A DNA stretch of 64,000 nucleotides from Ramlibacter tataouinensis. GTDB lineage: Bacteria; Pseudomonadota; Gammaproteobacteria; Burkholderiales; Burkholderiaceae_C. Made by a program: the position numbers and the translations under genes. The stretch covers positions 1,364,001 through 1,428,000 of the forward strand of contig NZ_CP116009.1 of assembly GCF_027941915.1 (NCBI RefSeq), in the 5' to 3' direction. Positions 33,873 to 43,651 of this stretch are shown piece after piece. Every line of letters starts with the position of its first letter. The stretch's first letter is position 1. Under the pieces are notes generated by a model. It was not told the DNA's origin and did no database searches. It saw only the letters and a list, made by a program, of their open reading frames with translations.

Positions 33873-34790
33873 ATGACCGCCCTCCATCGCCGCCTGCAGA
33901 CGTTGCGCGCCCTCGCGTGGAGCTGCGCGGCGCTGGTCATCGCCATCACCACGCTCAGTGCCTACATCCGCCTGTCGCGCACCGGACTGGGCTGCCAGCC
34001 CTGGCCGGCCTGCTACGTGTCGGAGGCGCTGCGCACGGCCTCCCTGGACAGCGTCGCCATCGGCTTCGCGCGCATCGCGCACCGCATCAGCGCCAGTGCG
34101 GTGCTGGTGGCGATCATCGCGGCGCTGATGATCTCGCTGGCGCGCAACCCGGCGCTGTGGCGGCCGGGGCGGCTGGTGCTGGGGCTGCTGGGGCTGGCCG
34201 CCTTCCTGGCGGCGTTCGGCCGCGCCACGGCCGATTCGCTGCTGCCCGCGGTGACGCTGGGCAACCTGCTGGCGGGCATGGCCCTGTTCGCGGTCGCCTG
34301 CGCCTTCGTGCGGGCGACCCGCGACGACGGACCACCGGCCGCTTCCCGGCGCCTGCGCCTGTGGGCCTGGGCGGCCGCCGTCCTGCTGCTGGTGCAGATG
34401 GCGCTGGGCGGGCTGGTCAGCTCGGCCCATGCGGGGCTGAGCTGTCCGGCGCTGGCCGCCTGTTCGCTCGACGCGGGTTCGTGGGCCTTGTTCAACCCCT
34501 TCCACGCCGCCGGCGATCCGGCCCAGCCGCTGAACCCGGCCGGCGCGCTGGTGCACATGGCGCACCGGCTCGGCGGGCTGGTGGTGTCGCTGGTGCTGGT
34601 GGCGCTCGGGCTGGCGGCCTGGCGCGGCCGGCGCCGCTGGGCCGGGGCGCTGCTGGTGGTGCTGCCGCCGGCCCAGATCGCCGCCGGCGTGCTGCTGGTC
34701 TCCGCCGGGCTGCCGCTGGCCGTGGCGCTGGTCCACAACGTCATCGCGGCCGTGCTGCTGACCACCACCGCGGCGCTGCTGGACGGCTGA
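33873..34790 (+). CDS. Second CtaA/COX15-like protein, divergent
   Basis: A 305-residue membrane protein of the haem A synthase family with about eight TM helices. It has the signature YIRLSRTGLGCQPWPACY and a second Cys pair (LSCPALAACS). Three haem-ligand His positions are present (RIAHRIS, VHMAHRLGG, LVHNVIA). The position corresponding to SLHLLGG in the first paralogue reads TLGNLLAG, so that His is Asn. It is transcribed away from the NOR-like operon from a shared region with an FNR-like box. It is probably a haem-modifying enzyme for that complex, but activity as a normal haem A synthase is uncertain. Confidence 0.88.
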   Translation: MTALHRRLQTLRALAWSCAALVIAITTLSAYIRLSRTGLGCQPWPACYVSEALRTASLDSVAIGFARIAHRISASAVLVAIIAALMISLARNPALWRPGRLVLGLLGLAAFLAAFGRATADSLLPAVTLGNLLAGMALFAVACAFVRATRDDGPPAASRRLRLWAWAAAVLLLVQMALGGLVSSAHAGLSCPALAACSLDAGSWALFNPFHAAGDPAQPLNPAGALVHMAHRLGGLVVSLVLVALGLAAWRGRRRWAGALLVVLPPAQIAAGVLLVSAGLPLAVALVHNVIAAVLLTTTAALLDG

Positions 34791-34883
34791 CCCCTCCTAC
34801 ACCGATATCGGCCGGCGCCGGCTACCGGTCGGGCGCGGCACAGGCGCTACTGGCGACCCGTTCCACCTGCATCGGAGGTCATC

Positions 34884-35093
34884 ATGAGAATCCTTGCCAT
34901 CCCGGTTTCGCTGCTGGCCCTGGCCCTGCTCGCCGGCTGCGCGCAAATGCGCTCCGGTACCTCGACCATGGGCGCGAGCCGCCCGGCGACCAACGTCATG
35001 TGCAGGGACGGCGCCTGGGTCTCGAGCACCAGCCAATGCGGCGATCACATGGGCGTCGAGCGCGTCATGGGTACGACCGACACGCCGAAGTAG
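34884..35093 (+). CDS. Small lipoprotein of unknown function
   Basis: A 69-residue protein with a lipoprotein signal peptide: MRILAIPVSLLALALLAGC, lipidation Cys19. The mature part is hydrophilic with two further Cys (VMCRDG, SQCGDH) that could form a disulfide. GGAGG lies seven bases before the ATG. It follows the ctaA-like gene by 93 bases. No family is recognised. Short lipoproteins like this are common in Burkholderiales. Confidence 0.75.
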   Translation: MRILAIPVSLLALALLAGCAQMRSGTSTMGASRPATNVMCRDGAWVSSTSQCGDHMGVERVMGTTDTPK

Positions 35094-35107
35094 CGCGGGT
35101 CGGCGGG

Positions 35108-35407
35108 TCATGCCGGTGCCGCCCGCCGCCGGGCGGCGGCCCGCGGCGGCTCGATGACCACCACCTCGATGCGCCAGCGGCCTTGCAGGTGGTCGAACAG
35201 TTCGGCCTCGAGATCTTCGACCAGCAGTTGGCGCAGCATGCCGGGCGCCAGTTCCAGAACCACCCGTGCGCGGCCGTCGCGCAGGCTCGCGTGCCGCACC
35301 GCGCGGCGCTGCAGCAGGTGGGTGCCTTCCAGCGGATCGGTCACGGCGGCGAGCGCGCGCCGGATCGGCGCCAGCTCGCCGGCGGGGCCTTCGTAGGCGA
35401 AGAGCAT
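35108..35407 (-). CDS. DUF59/MIP18-like small protein at the end of the bcr operon
   Basis: A 99-residue protein starting MLFAYEGPAGEL. The stretch ALAAVTDPLEGTHLL followed by a strand-rich segment resembles the N-terminal part of DUF59/MIP18 (PaaD/Mrp N-terminal) proteins, which assist iron-sulfur cluster assembly. The usual conserved Cys is absent and the C-terminus is Ala/Arg-rich. It lies 47 bases after the ferredoxin gene, last in the benzoyl-CoA operon. No clear ribosome site is seen at this start, and a longer start upstream is possible. Confidence 0.55.
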   Translation of the reverse strand: MLFAYEGPAGELAPIRRALAAVTDPLEGTHLLQRRAVRHASLRDGRARVVLELAPGMLRQLLVEDLEAELFDHLQGRWRIEVVVIEPPRAAARRRAAPA

Positions 35408-35454
35408 GGGCGCGTGGCGCTGGATGCCCCCCTGCGCGGGGCACCGCGGCGCGA

Positions 35455-35700
35455 TCAGCCGTGCAGGCTCTCGTACTTCGCCTGCAACTCCTCGGGCGTC
35501 TCGACGAAGTCGGGGTGCTGGATGATGCAGTCGGCCGGACACACCAGCTTGCACTGGGGCTCGTCCTCGGCACCGACGCACTCGGTGCAGCGCAGCGGGT
35601 CGATCACGTAGATCTCCTCGCCCACGCTGATCGCTTCATTGGGGCAGACCGGGCGGCAGGCGTCGCACGCCGTGCAGCCTTCGACGATGGTCAGGGCCAT
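35455..35700 (-). CDS. fdx: 2[4Fe-4S] ferredoxin, electron donor to benzoyl-CoA reductase
   Basis: An 81-residue bacterial ferredoxin. Cluster motifs are CTACDACRPVCP near 9-20 and CTECVGAEDEPQCKLVCP near 41-58, the latter with the long insertion typical of Allochromatium-type ferredoxins. A C-terminal extension HPDFVETPEELQAKYESLHG is also typical. In Thauera this ferredoxin carries electrons from 2-oxoglutarate:ferredoxin oxidoreductase to benzoyl-CoA reductase. AAGGAG precedes the ATG. It lies 39 bases after bcrD. Confidence 0.95.
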   Translation of the reverse strand: MALTIVEGCTACDACRPVCPNEAISVGEEIYVIDPLRCTECVGAEDEPQCKLVCPADCIIQHPDFVETPEELQAKYESLHG

Positions 35701-35739
35701 GGTCCTTCTCCTTGGGGTACGGCTTGGAATAACGGGCAA

Positions 35740-36582
35740 TCAGGCGGCGGCCTGCCGCTGCAGTTCCTGCAGCTTGTCGTGCCGGTAGGCGCCCCACAGG
35801 GCCGCGCCGATCGCGCCGGCGTAGATGGAGTCCGGGTGGCTGGCCACCTCCACCGGCACCTTCTCGGCCACCATCTCCTCCTGCACCGCGGCCAGCAGGC
35901 CGGTGTCGAGCGCCAGCCCGCCGGTCAGCAGAGCGGTGCCGCTCTTGATGCCGGTGACCTTGAGCAGCTTGACGATGCGCGAGGCCATCGACACGTGGAT
36001 GCCCTTGAGGATGTCGGGGGTCGAGATGCCGCGGCTGACCATGTTGATCACGTCGGTCTCGGCCAGCACCGCGCAGATCGAGCTGACCTTCTCGGGGTCC
36101 TGCGAGCTTCTCGAGAGCGACCCGATCTCCTCCACCGCCACGCCCAGGTAGCGCGCGATGTTCTCCAGGAACTGGCCGGAGCCCGAGGCGCACTGGCTGG
36201 TCATCTTGTAGGCCAGCACCTTGCCGCGCTCGTCGACGTAGATCGCGCGGCCGTTGAGCGCACCCACGTCGACCACCGCGGCGATGCCCGGCTGCAGGTA
36301 CACCCCGCCGCGCGCGTGCGTGGTCATCGAATAGAAGTGGCCGGTGGCGAACCTGACGTTCTCGCCCTCGCCGGTGGTGGCGATGTAGTCGATGTCGTTG
36401 GCGGCCAGGCCGGCGTCGGCCAGCACCGCGTCGCGGCCCTCGTGCGCCAGCGTCATCGGGTCGCGCCGGCGGATGCGCTCGCAGCGCTTGGCCAGCCAGT
36501 GGATGCCGCCGCCCTCGTCGACGCGGAACAGCGTGCTCTTGACGGCGCCCGAGCCGATGTCGATGCCAATGGTGTGCGTCAT
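35740..36582 (-). CDS. bcrD: Benzoyl-CoA reductase subunit D
   Basis: A 280-residue ASKHA-fold ATPase subunit. It has an N-terminal phosphate-1 motif GIDIGSGAVKSTLF and later DVGALNGR and TGGLALDTG nucleotide-site segments. Cys residues at SQCASGSG and SSICAVLAETD are the likely two ligands to the [4Fe-4S] cluster shared with BcrA. It couples ATP hydrolysis to electron transfer into the BC module. The start at 36582 has GGAGG eight bases upstream; a second ATG six bases earlier overlaps the bcrA stop (ATGA). Length matches Thauera-type BcrD. Confidence 0.95.
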   Translation of the reverse strand: MTHTIGIDIGSGAVKSTLFRVDEGGGIHWLAKRCERIRRRDPMTLAHEGRDAVLADAGLAANDIDYIATTGEGENVRFATGHFYSMTTHARGGVYLQPGIAAVVDVGALNGRAIYVDERGKVLAYKMTSQCASGSGQFLENIARYLGVAVEEIGSLSRSSQDPEKVSSICAVLAETDVINMVSRGISTPDILKGIHVSMASRIVKLLKVTGIKSGTALLTGGLALDTGLLAAVQEEMVAEKVPVEVASHPDSIYAGAIGAALWGAYRHDKLQELQRQAAA

Positions 36583-36584
36583 GG

Positions 36585-37925
36585 TCATTCCCTCCGTTCG
36601 GCCGTCTTGCCGTCTTCCAGCACGGCGCGCCACGCGAAGGTGGCGGCGCCCAGCGCCCCGGTGTAGATCGAGTCCGGGTCGATGTTCAGGTCCAGGTCGC
36701 CGTAGTTCTCGTGCACCAGTTCCTTCAGCGCCTTGACGGCGGCCTCGTTCTTGGCCACCCCGCCGGTGAAGGTGAACTGGTTGCGGATGCCGCCCGAGCG
36801 CGCCAGGATCGACATGGCGCGCAGGATGATGGCGCGGTGCAGGCCGGCCATGATGTCCTCGCGCTTGTCGCCCAGGCTCAGGCGGTCGCGCAGCTCGGCG
36901 CCGGCGAACACGGTGCAGGTCGAGTTGATCTTCACCGCCTTGGTCGACTTCATGGCCATCGGGCCCAGCTCGTGCAGGCCCATGTTCATCTCGTCGGCGA
37001 TGTAGCCCAGGTAGCGTCCGCAGCCGGCGGCGCAGCGGTCGTTCATCTGGAAGCTCTCGACGATGCCCTTGGGGTCGACCTGGATCGCCTTGGTGTCCTG
37101 GCCGCCGATGTCCAGCACGGTGGCCGTGCCCGGGTACATCACGTGCGCGCCCAGGCCGTGGCACAGGATCTCGCTGCGGATGTGCTCCTTGGAGAACGGC
37201 AGCCGCGCGCGGCCGTAGCCGGTGCCCACGGTGTAGGTGTCCTCCATCTCGGTGTCCAGCACGCCCTTGATTGGCGCTTCCACCTGGGCGCGGCGGGCAC
37301 TGCTCTCGGGCAGGGCGATGAAGGTGCGTTCCAGCGCGTTGAGCAGGTGGCGCCGCACCGAGTCGGCATAGACGCGGTTCTCCACCTCGATGATCGAGCG
37401 GTCGAACAGGTTCAGCAGGTAGTCGTAGCGGGTGTTCGCCTCCTTGGCGACCTGCTCGCCGATCGCCAGGTACTGGCTGCCGGCGATGTCGCGGAAGAAG
37501 TCGCTCTTGCGGCGCGCGCCCGGCGCGAACAGCGAGGGCGCTTCGGCCTTGAGCCGGCGGAACACCTCCTCCAGCGCCTCGCCGACGGCCGGCGTGTCGG
37601 CGCCGAAGTGGGCGGTGACCAGGTTGCGCACGCAGGTCTCGTGCAGGTCCTCCAGCTGCTCCATGTACTGCTCGGCGCGGAAGTCGCGCTCGAGCTGCTC
37701 GATGAAGCCGTCCAGCGAACCATTCAAGGCGCCGGTGCCGGCCAGCGCCTGGCGGAACAGGTAGAAGCGGCCGTTGAGCAGCGCCTCGGTGCGCGCCACG
37801 GCGGCGGCGGTGTCGTAGTTGGAGCGCGAGTTGGTGATGCCGCGCCCGAGGATGTTGCGGTTCTCGTCCACCACCACCGCCTTGGTGGTGGTGGAGCCGA
37901 GGTCGATGCCGATGAAGCAGCGCAT
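36585..37925 (-). CDS. bcrA: Benzoyl-CoA reductase subunit A
   Basis: A 446-residue ASKHA-fold subunit. It begins [19 protein letters not shown], has an extra helical insertion (about 70-220) that distinguishes A from D, and carries [10 protein letters not shown], the cluster Cys in [11 protein letters not shown] and [10 protein letters not shown], and [16 protein letters not shown] near the end. With BcrD it forms the ATP-driven electron activator. GGAGACGACC precedes the ATG at 37925. It lies 17 bases after bcrB. Confidence 0.95.
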   Translation of the reverse strand: MRCFIGIDLGSTTTKAVVVDENRNILGRGITNSRSNYDTAAAVARTEALLNGRFYLFRQALAGTGALNGSLDGFIEQLERDFRAEQYMEQLEDLHETCVRNLVTAHFGADTPAVGEALEEVFRRLKAEAPSLFAPGARRKSDFFRDIAGSQYLAIGEQVAKEANTRYDYLLNLFDRSIIEVENRVYADSVRRHLLNALERTFIALPESSARRAQVEAPIKGVLDTEMEDTYTVGTGYGRARLPFSKEHIRSEILCHGLGAHVMYPGTATVLDIGGQDTKAIQVDPKGIVESFQMNDRCAAGCGRYLGYIADEMNMGLHELGPMAMKSTKAVKINSTCTVFAGAELRDRLSLGDKREDIMAGLHRAIILRAMSILARSGGIRNQFTFTGGVAKNEAAVKALKELVHENYGDLDLNIDPDSIYTGALGAATFAWRAVLEDGKTAERRE

Positions 37926-37942
37926 GGTCGTCTCCTTCGCTC

Positions 37943-39280
37943 TCAGGCCACCAGCGGCAGCGCGCCCGCGCCGACTCCGGTGGCGCGCTTTTGCTTGACC
38001 ATCTGGAAGTAGCTCTCCAGCCGGTTCTTGACGTTGGCCGCCGAGAAGTAGCGCGGGTCGACCAGGTCGGTCTCGATGAAGGCGGCCGGCTTGCCGGTGC
38101 GCTTCTCGACCTCGCGCAGGATCAGCAGCTGGCCGGCGGAGAAGCTGTTGCAGCTCTTGATCGAGTTGATCAGCAGGCCGTCGGCCTGGTACTCCTCGAT
38201 GTACCGGCAGATCATGTCGATCCGCGAGGGCAGGTTCAGGTTGGTGTAGCAGCCCAGGCAGTAGTCGGCCAGCGATTCCAGCGGCCGGTCGGGGTCGTGG
38301 CGGAAGCCGAAGTCGTACAGCCCGCCGACCTTGGCGTAGGTGGACGAGACCACCACCGCGCCCTCGTCGTAGAACATCTTCCAGAAGTCCCGGAAGCTGG
38401 TCCAGTTGGGTGGGCCCTCGACGATCAGCCGGTACTTCTCCTCGCCCATGTCGCCTTCCGGCGTGACCGGCCCCTTGCCTTCGCGGATGCGCTGCTCGAT
38501 CTCGGCGCGCAGCACCCGGTAGTACTCGGTGGCCTCGGGCGTGCCGCGGAAGGCGGTGAAGATCGGGCCGATGTAGTACACCGCGCCGAAGTAGCCGTCG
38601 ATCGGCGAAGGCCGGTGCTTGGCCGACTGCAGCACCGCCACCAGGTCGTCCTCGGCCTTGACCGACTCCTTCATGTACTGGCGCAGGCGGTCGATGTCGA
38701 ACTTCACGCCCGACACCTTCTCCAGCCCGGGGATGATGGTTTCCTTGAGCTGCTTGACCACGTAGTTGCGCATGGCCGGGTCGATCTGCCCCTTGCCCTG
38801 GTAGGGCACGTGCAGCATCAGGGTCTCGGTGCCGTACTTGTGGCGGATCAGCTCGAACCACTTCATGAAGGTGAAGCAGCCGGTGTACGACAGCAGCAGC
38901 ACGTCGGGCGTGGGCAGCGGGTCGCCGGTGGGGCCGACTTCGCCGCCCAGCATCATCCCGAGGTCGGCCTTGACGTAGGTGCAGACGTCCTCGGAGTGGC
39001 CGTCGCGCTCGGCGTCCATGATGAACTTGCCCGACTTCTTGCGCATGCCGTTCTGCAGCGCGTTGGTCTCGGGCAGGCTGCGCGCGAAGTCGAAGCACAT
39101 CAGCAGCTCGTTCAGGTTGCCGGGCACGAAGGTGGCGGCGACCTTGCGGTTGTTGGCGCGCGCCGCGGCCAGTTCGGCGTAATTGCGGTTGATGAGCTCC
39201 TTCTGGAGGTTCATCGCGTCGTCCTTGATCGCGGCCGGCTTGGCCTTGCGCGCGGCGGACAGGGGGGTCACGGTGTTCAT
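37943..39280 (-). CDS. bcrB: Benzoyl-CoA reductase subunit B
   Basis: A 445-residue subunit of the HgdB/BcrBC (2-hydroxyacyl-CoA dehydratase) family. It binds a [4Fe-4S] cluster at the benzoyl-CoA site with BcrC. Conserved Cys-containing segments are [36 protein letters not shown] and [15 protein letters not shown]. Length is as in Thauera BcrB. The start overlaps the bcrC stop as ATGA. No defect is seen. Confidence 0.95.
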   Translation of the reverse strand: MNTVTPLSAARKAKPAAIKDDAMNLQKELINRNYAELAAARANNRKVAATFVPGNLNELLMCFDFARSLPETNALQNGMRKKSGKFIMDAERDGHSEDVCTYVKADLGMMLGGEVGPTGDPLPTPDVLLLSYTGCFTFMKWFELIRHKYGTETLMLHVPYQGKGQIDPAMRNYVVKQLKETIIPGLEKVSGVKFDIDRLRQYMKESVKAEDDLVAVLQSAKHRPSPIDGYFGAVYYIGPIFTAFRGTPEATEYYRVLRAEIEQRIREGKGPVTPEGDMGEEKYRLIVEGPPNWTSFRDFWKMFYDEGAVVVSSTYAKVGGLYDFGFRHDPDRPLESLADYCLGCYTNLNLPSRIDMICRYIEEYQADGLLINSIKSCNSFSAGQLLILREVEKRTGKPAAFIETDLVDPRYFSAANVKNRLESYFQMVKQKRATGVGAGALPLVA

Positions 39281-40455
39281 GCGGCGTCGCTCCAGAGCTT
39301 GATGGAATCGGCGAAGGTGCCGGCCTGTTCGCGGATCGGCGCCATCTGGCCGGTGTTCTCCGCGTACTTGAAGGCGGTGTACGGAATGCCGTGCTTGGCC
39401 AGCACGTCCTGCAGCATCGGCCGCTCCAGCAGCGCCGGGTCGCAGAACGACGGCGCGGCGAACACCACGCCCTCGGCGCCGCGGGTCTTGACCTGCTTGA
39501 GCAGGAACACGCCCTTCTCGGCGCGGGTGGCGTCGTACTTGGCGGCGGTGGAGGCCGACTGGTGCAGGAAGGCCTTGGACAGCTCCTGCAGCGGGTCGCC
39601 GTCAGTGGGCACCTCGCCCAGCAGCCAGCGCGTGACCAGCATGAAGTCGTCGTCGACCACGTAGCAGCCGGCCATCTCGACCGACTTGATCAGCGCCAGC
39701 GGCGGCTGCTCGCAGAACGAGCCGGTCATCACCACCCGCGCGTTGTCGCGGCGCGGGCGCGGCACCTTGTCGGTCTCGGTCAGGTACTCGCGGATCAGCG
39801 CGGTGTGTTCTTCCGGCGGCAGCACCATGCCGGCGCGCAGCACCAGGTAGACCTCCGAGGTCGGCGCCTGCCAGGGCTGGGCCGAGCGGTAGGCGTAGAG
39901 GTCGCGCACCGCGGCGCGGTTGTCGTTGTAGACGCGGATCGAGGCGTTCAACTCCGCGTCGGTGATCGGCGAGCCGCGCAGGTTGCCGAGCGCCTCGCGC
40001 AGGTCCTGCATCTCGTGCACGTAGAAGTTGCCGCCGACCTCGTCCTGGTAGTTCTGCGGCACGTCGAAGTACTTGACGTACTTGTCCGGGAAGAGGATCT
40101 GCCACATGCCCGAGAGGTTGCGGATCACGTCGCAGATCGAGGGGAACAGCATGCCGTCCAGGCAGTCGAGCCGGCCGGTCAGCCCCAGCTCCAGCGTCGA
40201 GCGCGGGATGCGGCAGATGTAGCTCTGGTAGTAGGCGTCGCCCTGGATCACCTCCAGGTTGTCGCCGCCACCCAGGATGCCCACCGGCAGGTAGCCGGCG
40301 GCATGCACCAGCTCGCGCGGCACGTAGACCGGCATGTAGCCGATCGCCTTGCGGCCGGGTGCGGCCGCCTTCCATTCCTTCACGGCGGTGAAGTCCAGGT
40401 CGTCGAACAGGTTCTGGCAGCGCTCGACGATGCGCTGCACGGGAGTAAGGGTCAT
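39277..40455 (-). CDS. bcrC: Benzoyl-CoA reductase subunit C
   Basis: A 392-residue HgdB-family subunit. Typical segments are [57 protein letters not shown] and [17 protein letters not shown]. The start MTLTPVQRI at 40455 is supported by AAAGGAG eight bases upstream; the much longer open frame is a shadow. It is the first of the four bcr genes, 14 bases after dch. All four subunits are intact, so the ATP-dependent class I dearomatising enzyme should be functional. Confidence 0.95.
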   Translation of the reverse strand: MTLTPVQRIVERCQNLFDDLDFTAVKEWKAAAPGRKAIGYMPVYVPRELVHAAGYLPVGILGGGDNLEVIQGDAYYQSYICRIPRSTLELGLTGRLDCLDGMLFPSICDVIRNLSGMWQILFPDKYVKYFDVPQNYQDEVGGNFYVHEMQDLREALGNLRGSPITDAELNASIRVYNDNRAAVRDLYAYRSAQPWQAPTSEVYLVLRAGMVLPPEEHTALIREYLTETDKVPRPRRDNARVVMTGSFCEQPPLALIKSVEMAGCYVVDDDFMLVTRWLLGEVPTDGDPLQELSKAFLHQSASTAAKYDATRAEKGVFLLKQVKTRGAEGVVFAAPSFCDPALLERPMLQDVLAKHGIPYTAFKYAENTGQMAPIREQAGTFADSIKLWSDAA

Positions 40456-40469
40456 CGTGATCGCTCCTT

Positions 40470-41246
<777 letters not shown>

Positions 41247-41247
41247 G

Positions 41248-42366
41248 TCAGGCCCCCTTCGGCTGGATCTCGTCGTGGAGCGAGCCGATCCAGCTCTGCC
41301 CCGCCGCCAGCTTCTGCCGCAGCGCGATGAAGTCGACCTCGCGGTCGTCCTTCGGCCCGTCGTTGAAGGCGGTGAAGCCCGAGCGGGCCTCGGTCATCAT
41401 GTTCAGCGCCAGCCAGGCGCGCGAGTTCTCCTTGTTGCGGGTCCAGGCGTCCAGCTTGGGCTTGCGCAGCTCCTCCAGCGTCTTGAGCGTGCACTCGGGG
41501 AAGGTCAGCAGGATCTTGGCGCACAGGGCCTCGACTGCTTCGTCCAGCATCGACAGGTCGACCGTGCCGCGCGCCAGCAGCGCCTTGGCTTCCTTGGCGG
41601 CGGCGCCGGTCTTGAACTCGCCGAAGGCGTAGCGGCCGAACTCGTCGAATGCGCGCTGCGTTTCCACCAGCGGGTTGGCCACGAACTGCCCATCGACCTT
41701 CAGCGCCGGCACCACGCCGGTGATCATTCCCATCTGGTAGGCCTTGTGCGCCGAGAACGGCTCGCACAGCACGCAGGCCGCCATGGCGCGCTCGGCGCCG
41801 ATGATCACCGGCAGGAAGTCGGTGGCACCGCCGATCGGGGCCGAGCCGTGCTTGGGGCCGGCCTGGCCGAACCGGGCCAGGTCCTGCGCCACCGTGAAGT
41901 CGCAGGCCATGCCGATCTCCTGGCCGCCGCCGATGCGCATGCCGTTGACGCGGCAGATCACCGGCTTGTCGGCCGCCAGGATGGCGCTGACCATGTCGTT
42001 GAACAGCCGCATGTACTGGCGGTACTCCTGCGGCTGGCCGGCGTAGTACTCGGCGTACTCCCTGGTGTTGCCGCCGGTGCAGAAGGCCTTGTCGCCGGCG
42101 CCGGTGAAGACGATGCAGTTGACGTCGCGCGCATTGGACGCGGCGCGGAACGCCAGGATCACCGCCTTCACCATGTCGGTGGTGTACGAGTTGTACTGGG
42201 CCGGGTTGTCCAGCGTGATCCAGGCGTTGTACAGCCCGGGCACCTCGGTGCCGTCGGGCAGGCGCGCGGGGCGCTTGTCGTAGCGCACGCCGGGCGTGCC
42301 CGGTTGCGGCGCCAGGTCGTGGTCCTTGAAATCCAGTCGGGGCAGCAGGCGATCGGGGGCGTTCAT
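41248..42366 (-). CDS. oah: 6-oxocyclohex-1-ene-1-carbonyl-CoA hydrolase
   Basis: A 372-residue crotonase-superfamily ring hydrolase that adds two waters and opens the ring to 3-hydroxypimelyl-CoA. Characteristic segments are NAWITLDNPAQYNSYTTDM, GDKAFCTGGNTREYAEYYAG and RVNGMRIGGGQEIGMACDF. The start at 42366 has AAGGAG upstream; the upstream extension is a shadow. The length of about 375 distinguishes Oah from shorter hydratases. It lies 20 bases after had. Confidence 0.95.
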   Translation of the reverse strand: MNAPDRLLPRLDFKDHDLAPQPGTPGVRYDKRPARLPDGTEVPGLYNAWITLDNPAQYNSYTTDMVKAVILAFRAASNARDVNCIVFTGAGDKAFCTGGNTREYAEYYAGQPQEYRQYMRLFNDMVSAILAADKPVICRVNGMRIGGGQEIGMACDFTVAQDLARFGQAGPKHGSAPIGGATDFLPVIIGAERAMAACVLCEPFSAHKAYQMGMITGVVPALKVDGQFVANPLVETQRAFDEFGRYAFGEFKTGAAAKEAKALLARGTVDLSMLDEAVEALCAKILLTFPECTLKTLEELRKPKLDAWTRNKENSRAWLALNMMTEARSGFTAFNDGPKDDREVDFIALRQKLAAGQSWIGSLHDEIQPKGA

Positions 42367-42386
42367 GGCTTTGTCTCCTTCGGGGG

Positions 42387-43454
42387 TCAGTTCGGTTGCA
42401 GCACCACGCGGGCGCGGATCTCGTGGCGGTGCACGGCTTCGAATACGGGGTTGATGTCGTCCAGCCGGTGGGCCTCGACGAAGGGCGCGACCTGCACCTT
42501 GCCGGCCAGCACCAGCTCCAGCGCGGCCGGGTACTGCTCGGGCGGGCAGCCCCAGTTGCCGAGCGCGCGCGCATCGAACGCCATCAGGTTGGACAGGCGC
42601 AACTCGACCTTGTCCATGGTGAAGCCGACCACGCTCAGGGTGGCGCCGTGCACCAGCAGGTTCCAGGCCGACTGCTGGCCGGCGGCGGTGCCCGAGCACT
42701 CGAAGATGAACCACTCGGTGGCGCGCAGGCCGCGTTCCTTGGCGAAGGCGGCGACCGCCTGCTTGACGGCCTTGGCATCCAGGCCGCGGCTGTTGAGCGT
42801 CTGGGCGGCACCGAAGCCCGAGATCGCTTCCAGCTTGCGGTCGTCGACGTCGATCGCCAGCACGCCGGCGCCGAAGGCGTTGGCGACCTGCACGCAGTAG
42901 CCGCCGACGCCGCCGGCACCGATCACCACCGCCAGGCTGCCGGGCGTGACGCCGGCGCGGCGCACCGCCTGGTAGGGCGTGGTCAGGGCATCGGCCACCA
43001 CCGACACCTGCCACAGCTGCAGGCCGGCGGCCGCCAGCCGCTGCTCGTCGACCTCGCACAGGCCGCGCGCCGGCACCACGATGTGCGAGGCGAAGCCGCC
43101 CTGGATGTCGTTGCCGGGCATCTTCTGGCCGCGGCAGATGGTGCCCAGCCCGCGCCGGCACAGGTCGCACTCGCCGCAGGGCAGCACGGCCGGCACGATG
43201 ACGGCCTTGCCGAGCCAGGCTTGCGCGCCCTCGCCCGCCGCCGCCACCCGGCCGCTGACCTCGTGGCCCAGCGCCAGTGGCAGCGGCTGGTTGGTGCGCA
43301 CGCCGTCGTAGAAGTAGCCCAGGTCGGTGTGGCAGACGCCGCAGCCGGCCACTTCCACCACCACCTCGCCGGCGGCCGGCGCGGCCCGGAAGCCGCGCCG
43401 CTCCATCGGGGCCTTCGGCTGCGTCATCACCCAGCGGTATGCGTCGATGCCCAT
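42387..43454 (-). CDS. had: 6-hydroxycyclohex-1-ene-1-carbonyl-CoA dehydrogenase
   Basis: A 355-residue zinc-dependent medium-chain dehydrogenase. Catalytic zinc ligands lie in [10 protein letters not shown] and GHEVSG; the structural zinc site is [15 protein letters not shown]; the NAD site is [13 protein letters not shown]. It oxidises the hydroxy group made by Dch, giving the oxo-CoA substrate of Oah. It is first in the minus-strand benzoyl-CoA operon and shares a 197-base regulatory region, containing a perfect FNR-type box, with korA. Confidence 0.94.
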   Translation of the reverse strand: MGIDAYRWVMTQPKAPMERRGFRAAPAAGEVVVEVAGCGVCHTDLGYFYDGVRTNQPLPLALGHEVSGRVAAAGEGAQAWLGKAVIVPAVLPCGECDLCRRGLGTICRGQKMPGNDIQGGFASHIVVPARGLCEVDEQRLAAAGLQLWQVSVVADALTTPYQAVRRAGVTPGSLAVVIGAGGVGGYCVQVANAFGAGVLAIDVDDRKLEAISGFGAAQTLNSRGLDAKAVKQAVAAFAKERGLRATEWFIFECSGTAAGQQSAWNLLVHGATLSVVGFTMDKVELRLSNLMAFDARALGNWGCPPEQYPAALELVLAGKVQVAPFVEAHRLDDINPVFEAVHRHEIRARVVLQPN

Positions 43455-43577
43455 TGCGTCTCCATCTCTCGTTTGCTTCCGCTCAGCTCGCGGATGCGGG
43501 TTTGTCCGGGGGCAAACGGTAAATTGGTACTCGATTGCCGATTTAGGGCATTCTGGGCAGCCGTTCCCGGCCAATCC

Positions 43578-43591
43578 TTGATCTGGTTCAA
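43578..43591. promoter_or_regulatory. FNR/Dnr-type box between had and korA
   Basis: TTGATCTGGTTCAA, a perfect TTGA-N6-TCAA. A class II start for korA would lie near 43626, 26 bases before its GTG. The minus-strand benzoyl-CoA operon begins 124 bases from the site and could use the same box. It suggests anaerobic activation of both transcripts. Confidence 0.8.
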
Positions 43592-43651
43592 GGCCGCCGA
43601 CGCATCGCGGGCGGTTTACTCCCACTCCACGAACCCGAGGAGACAAGCCCT

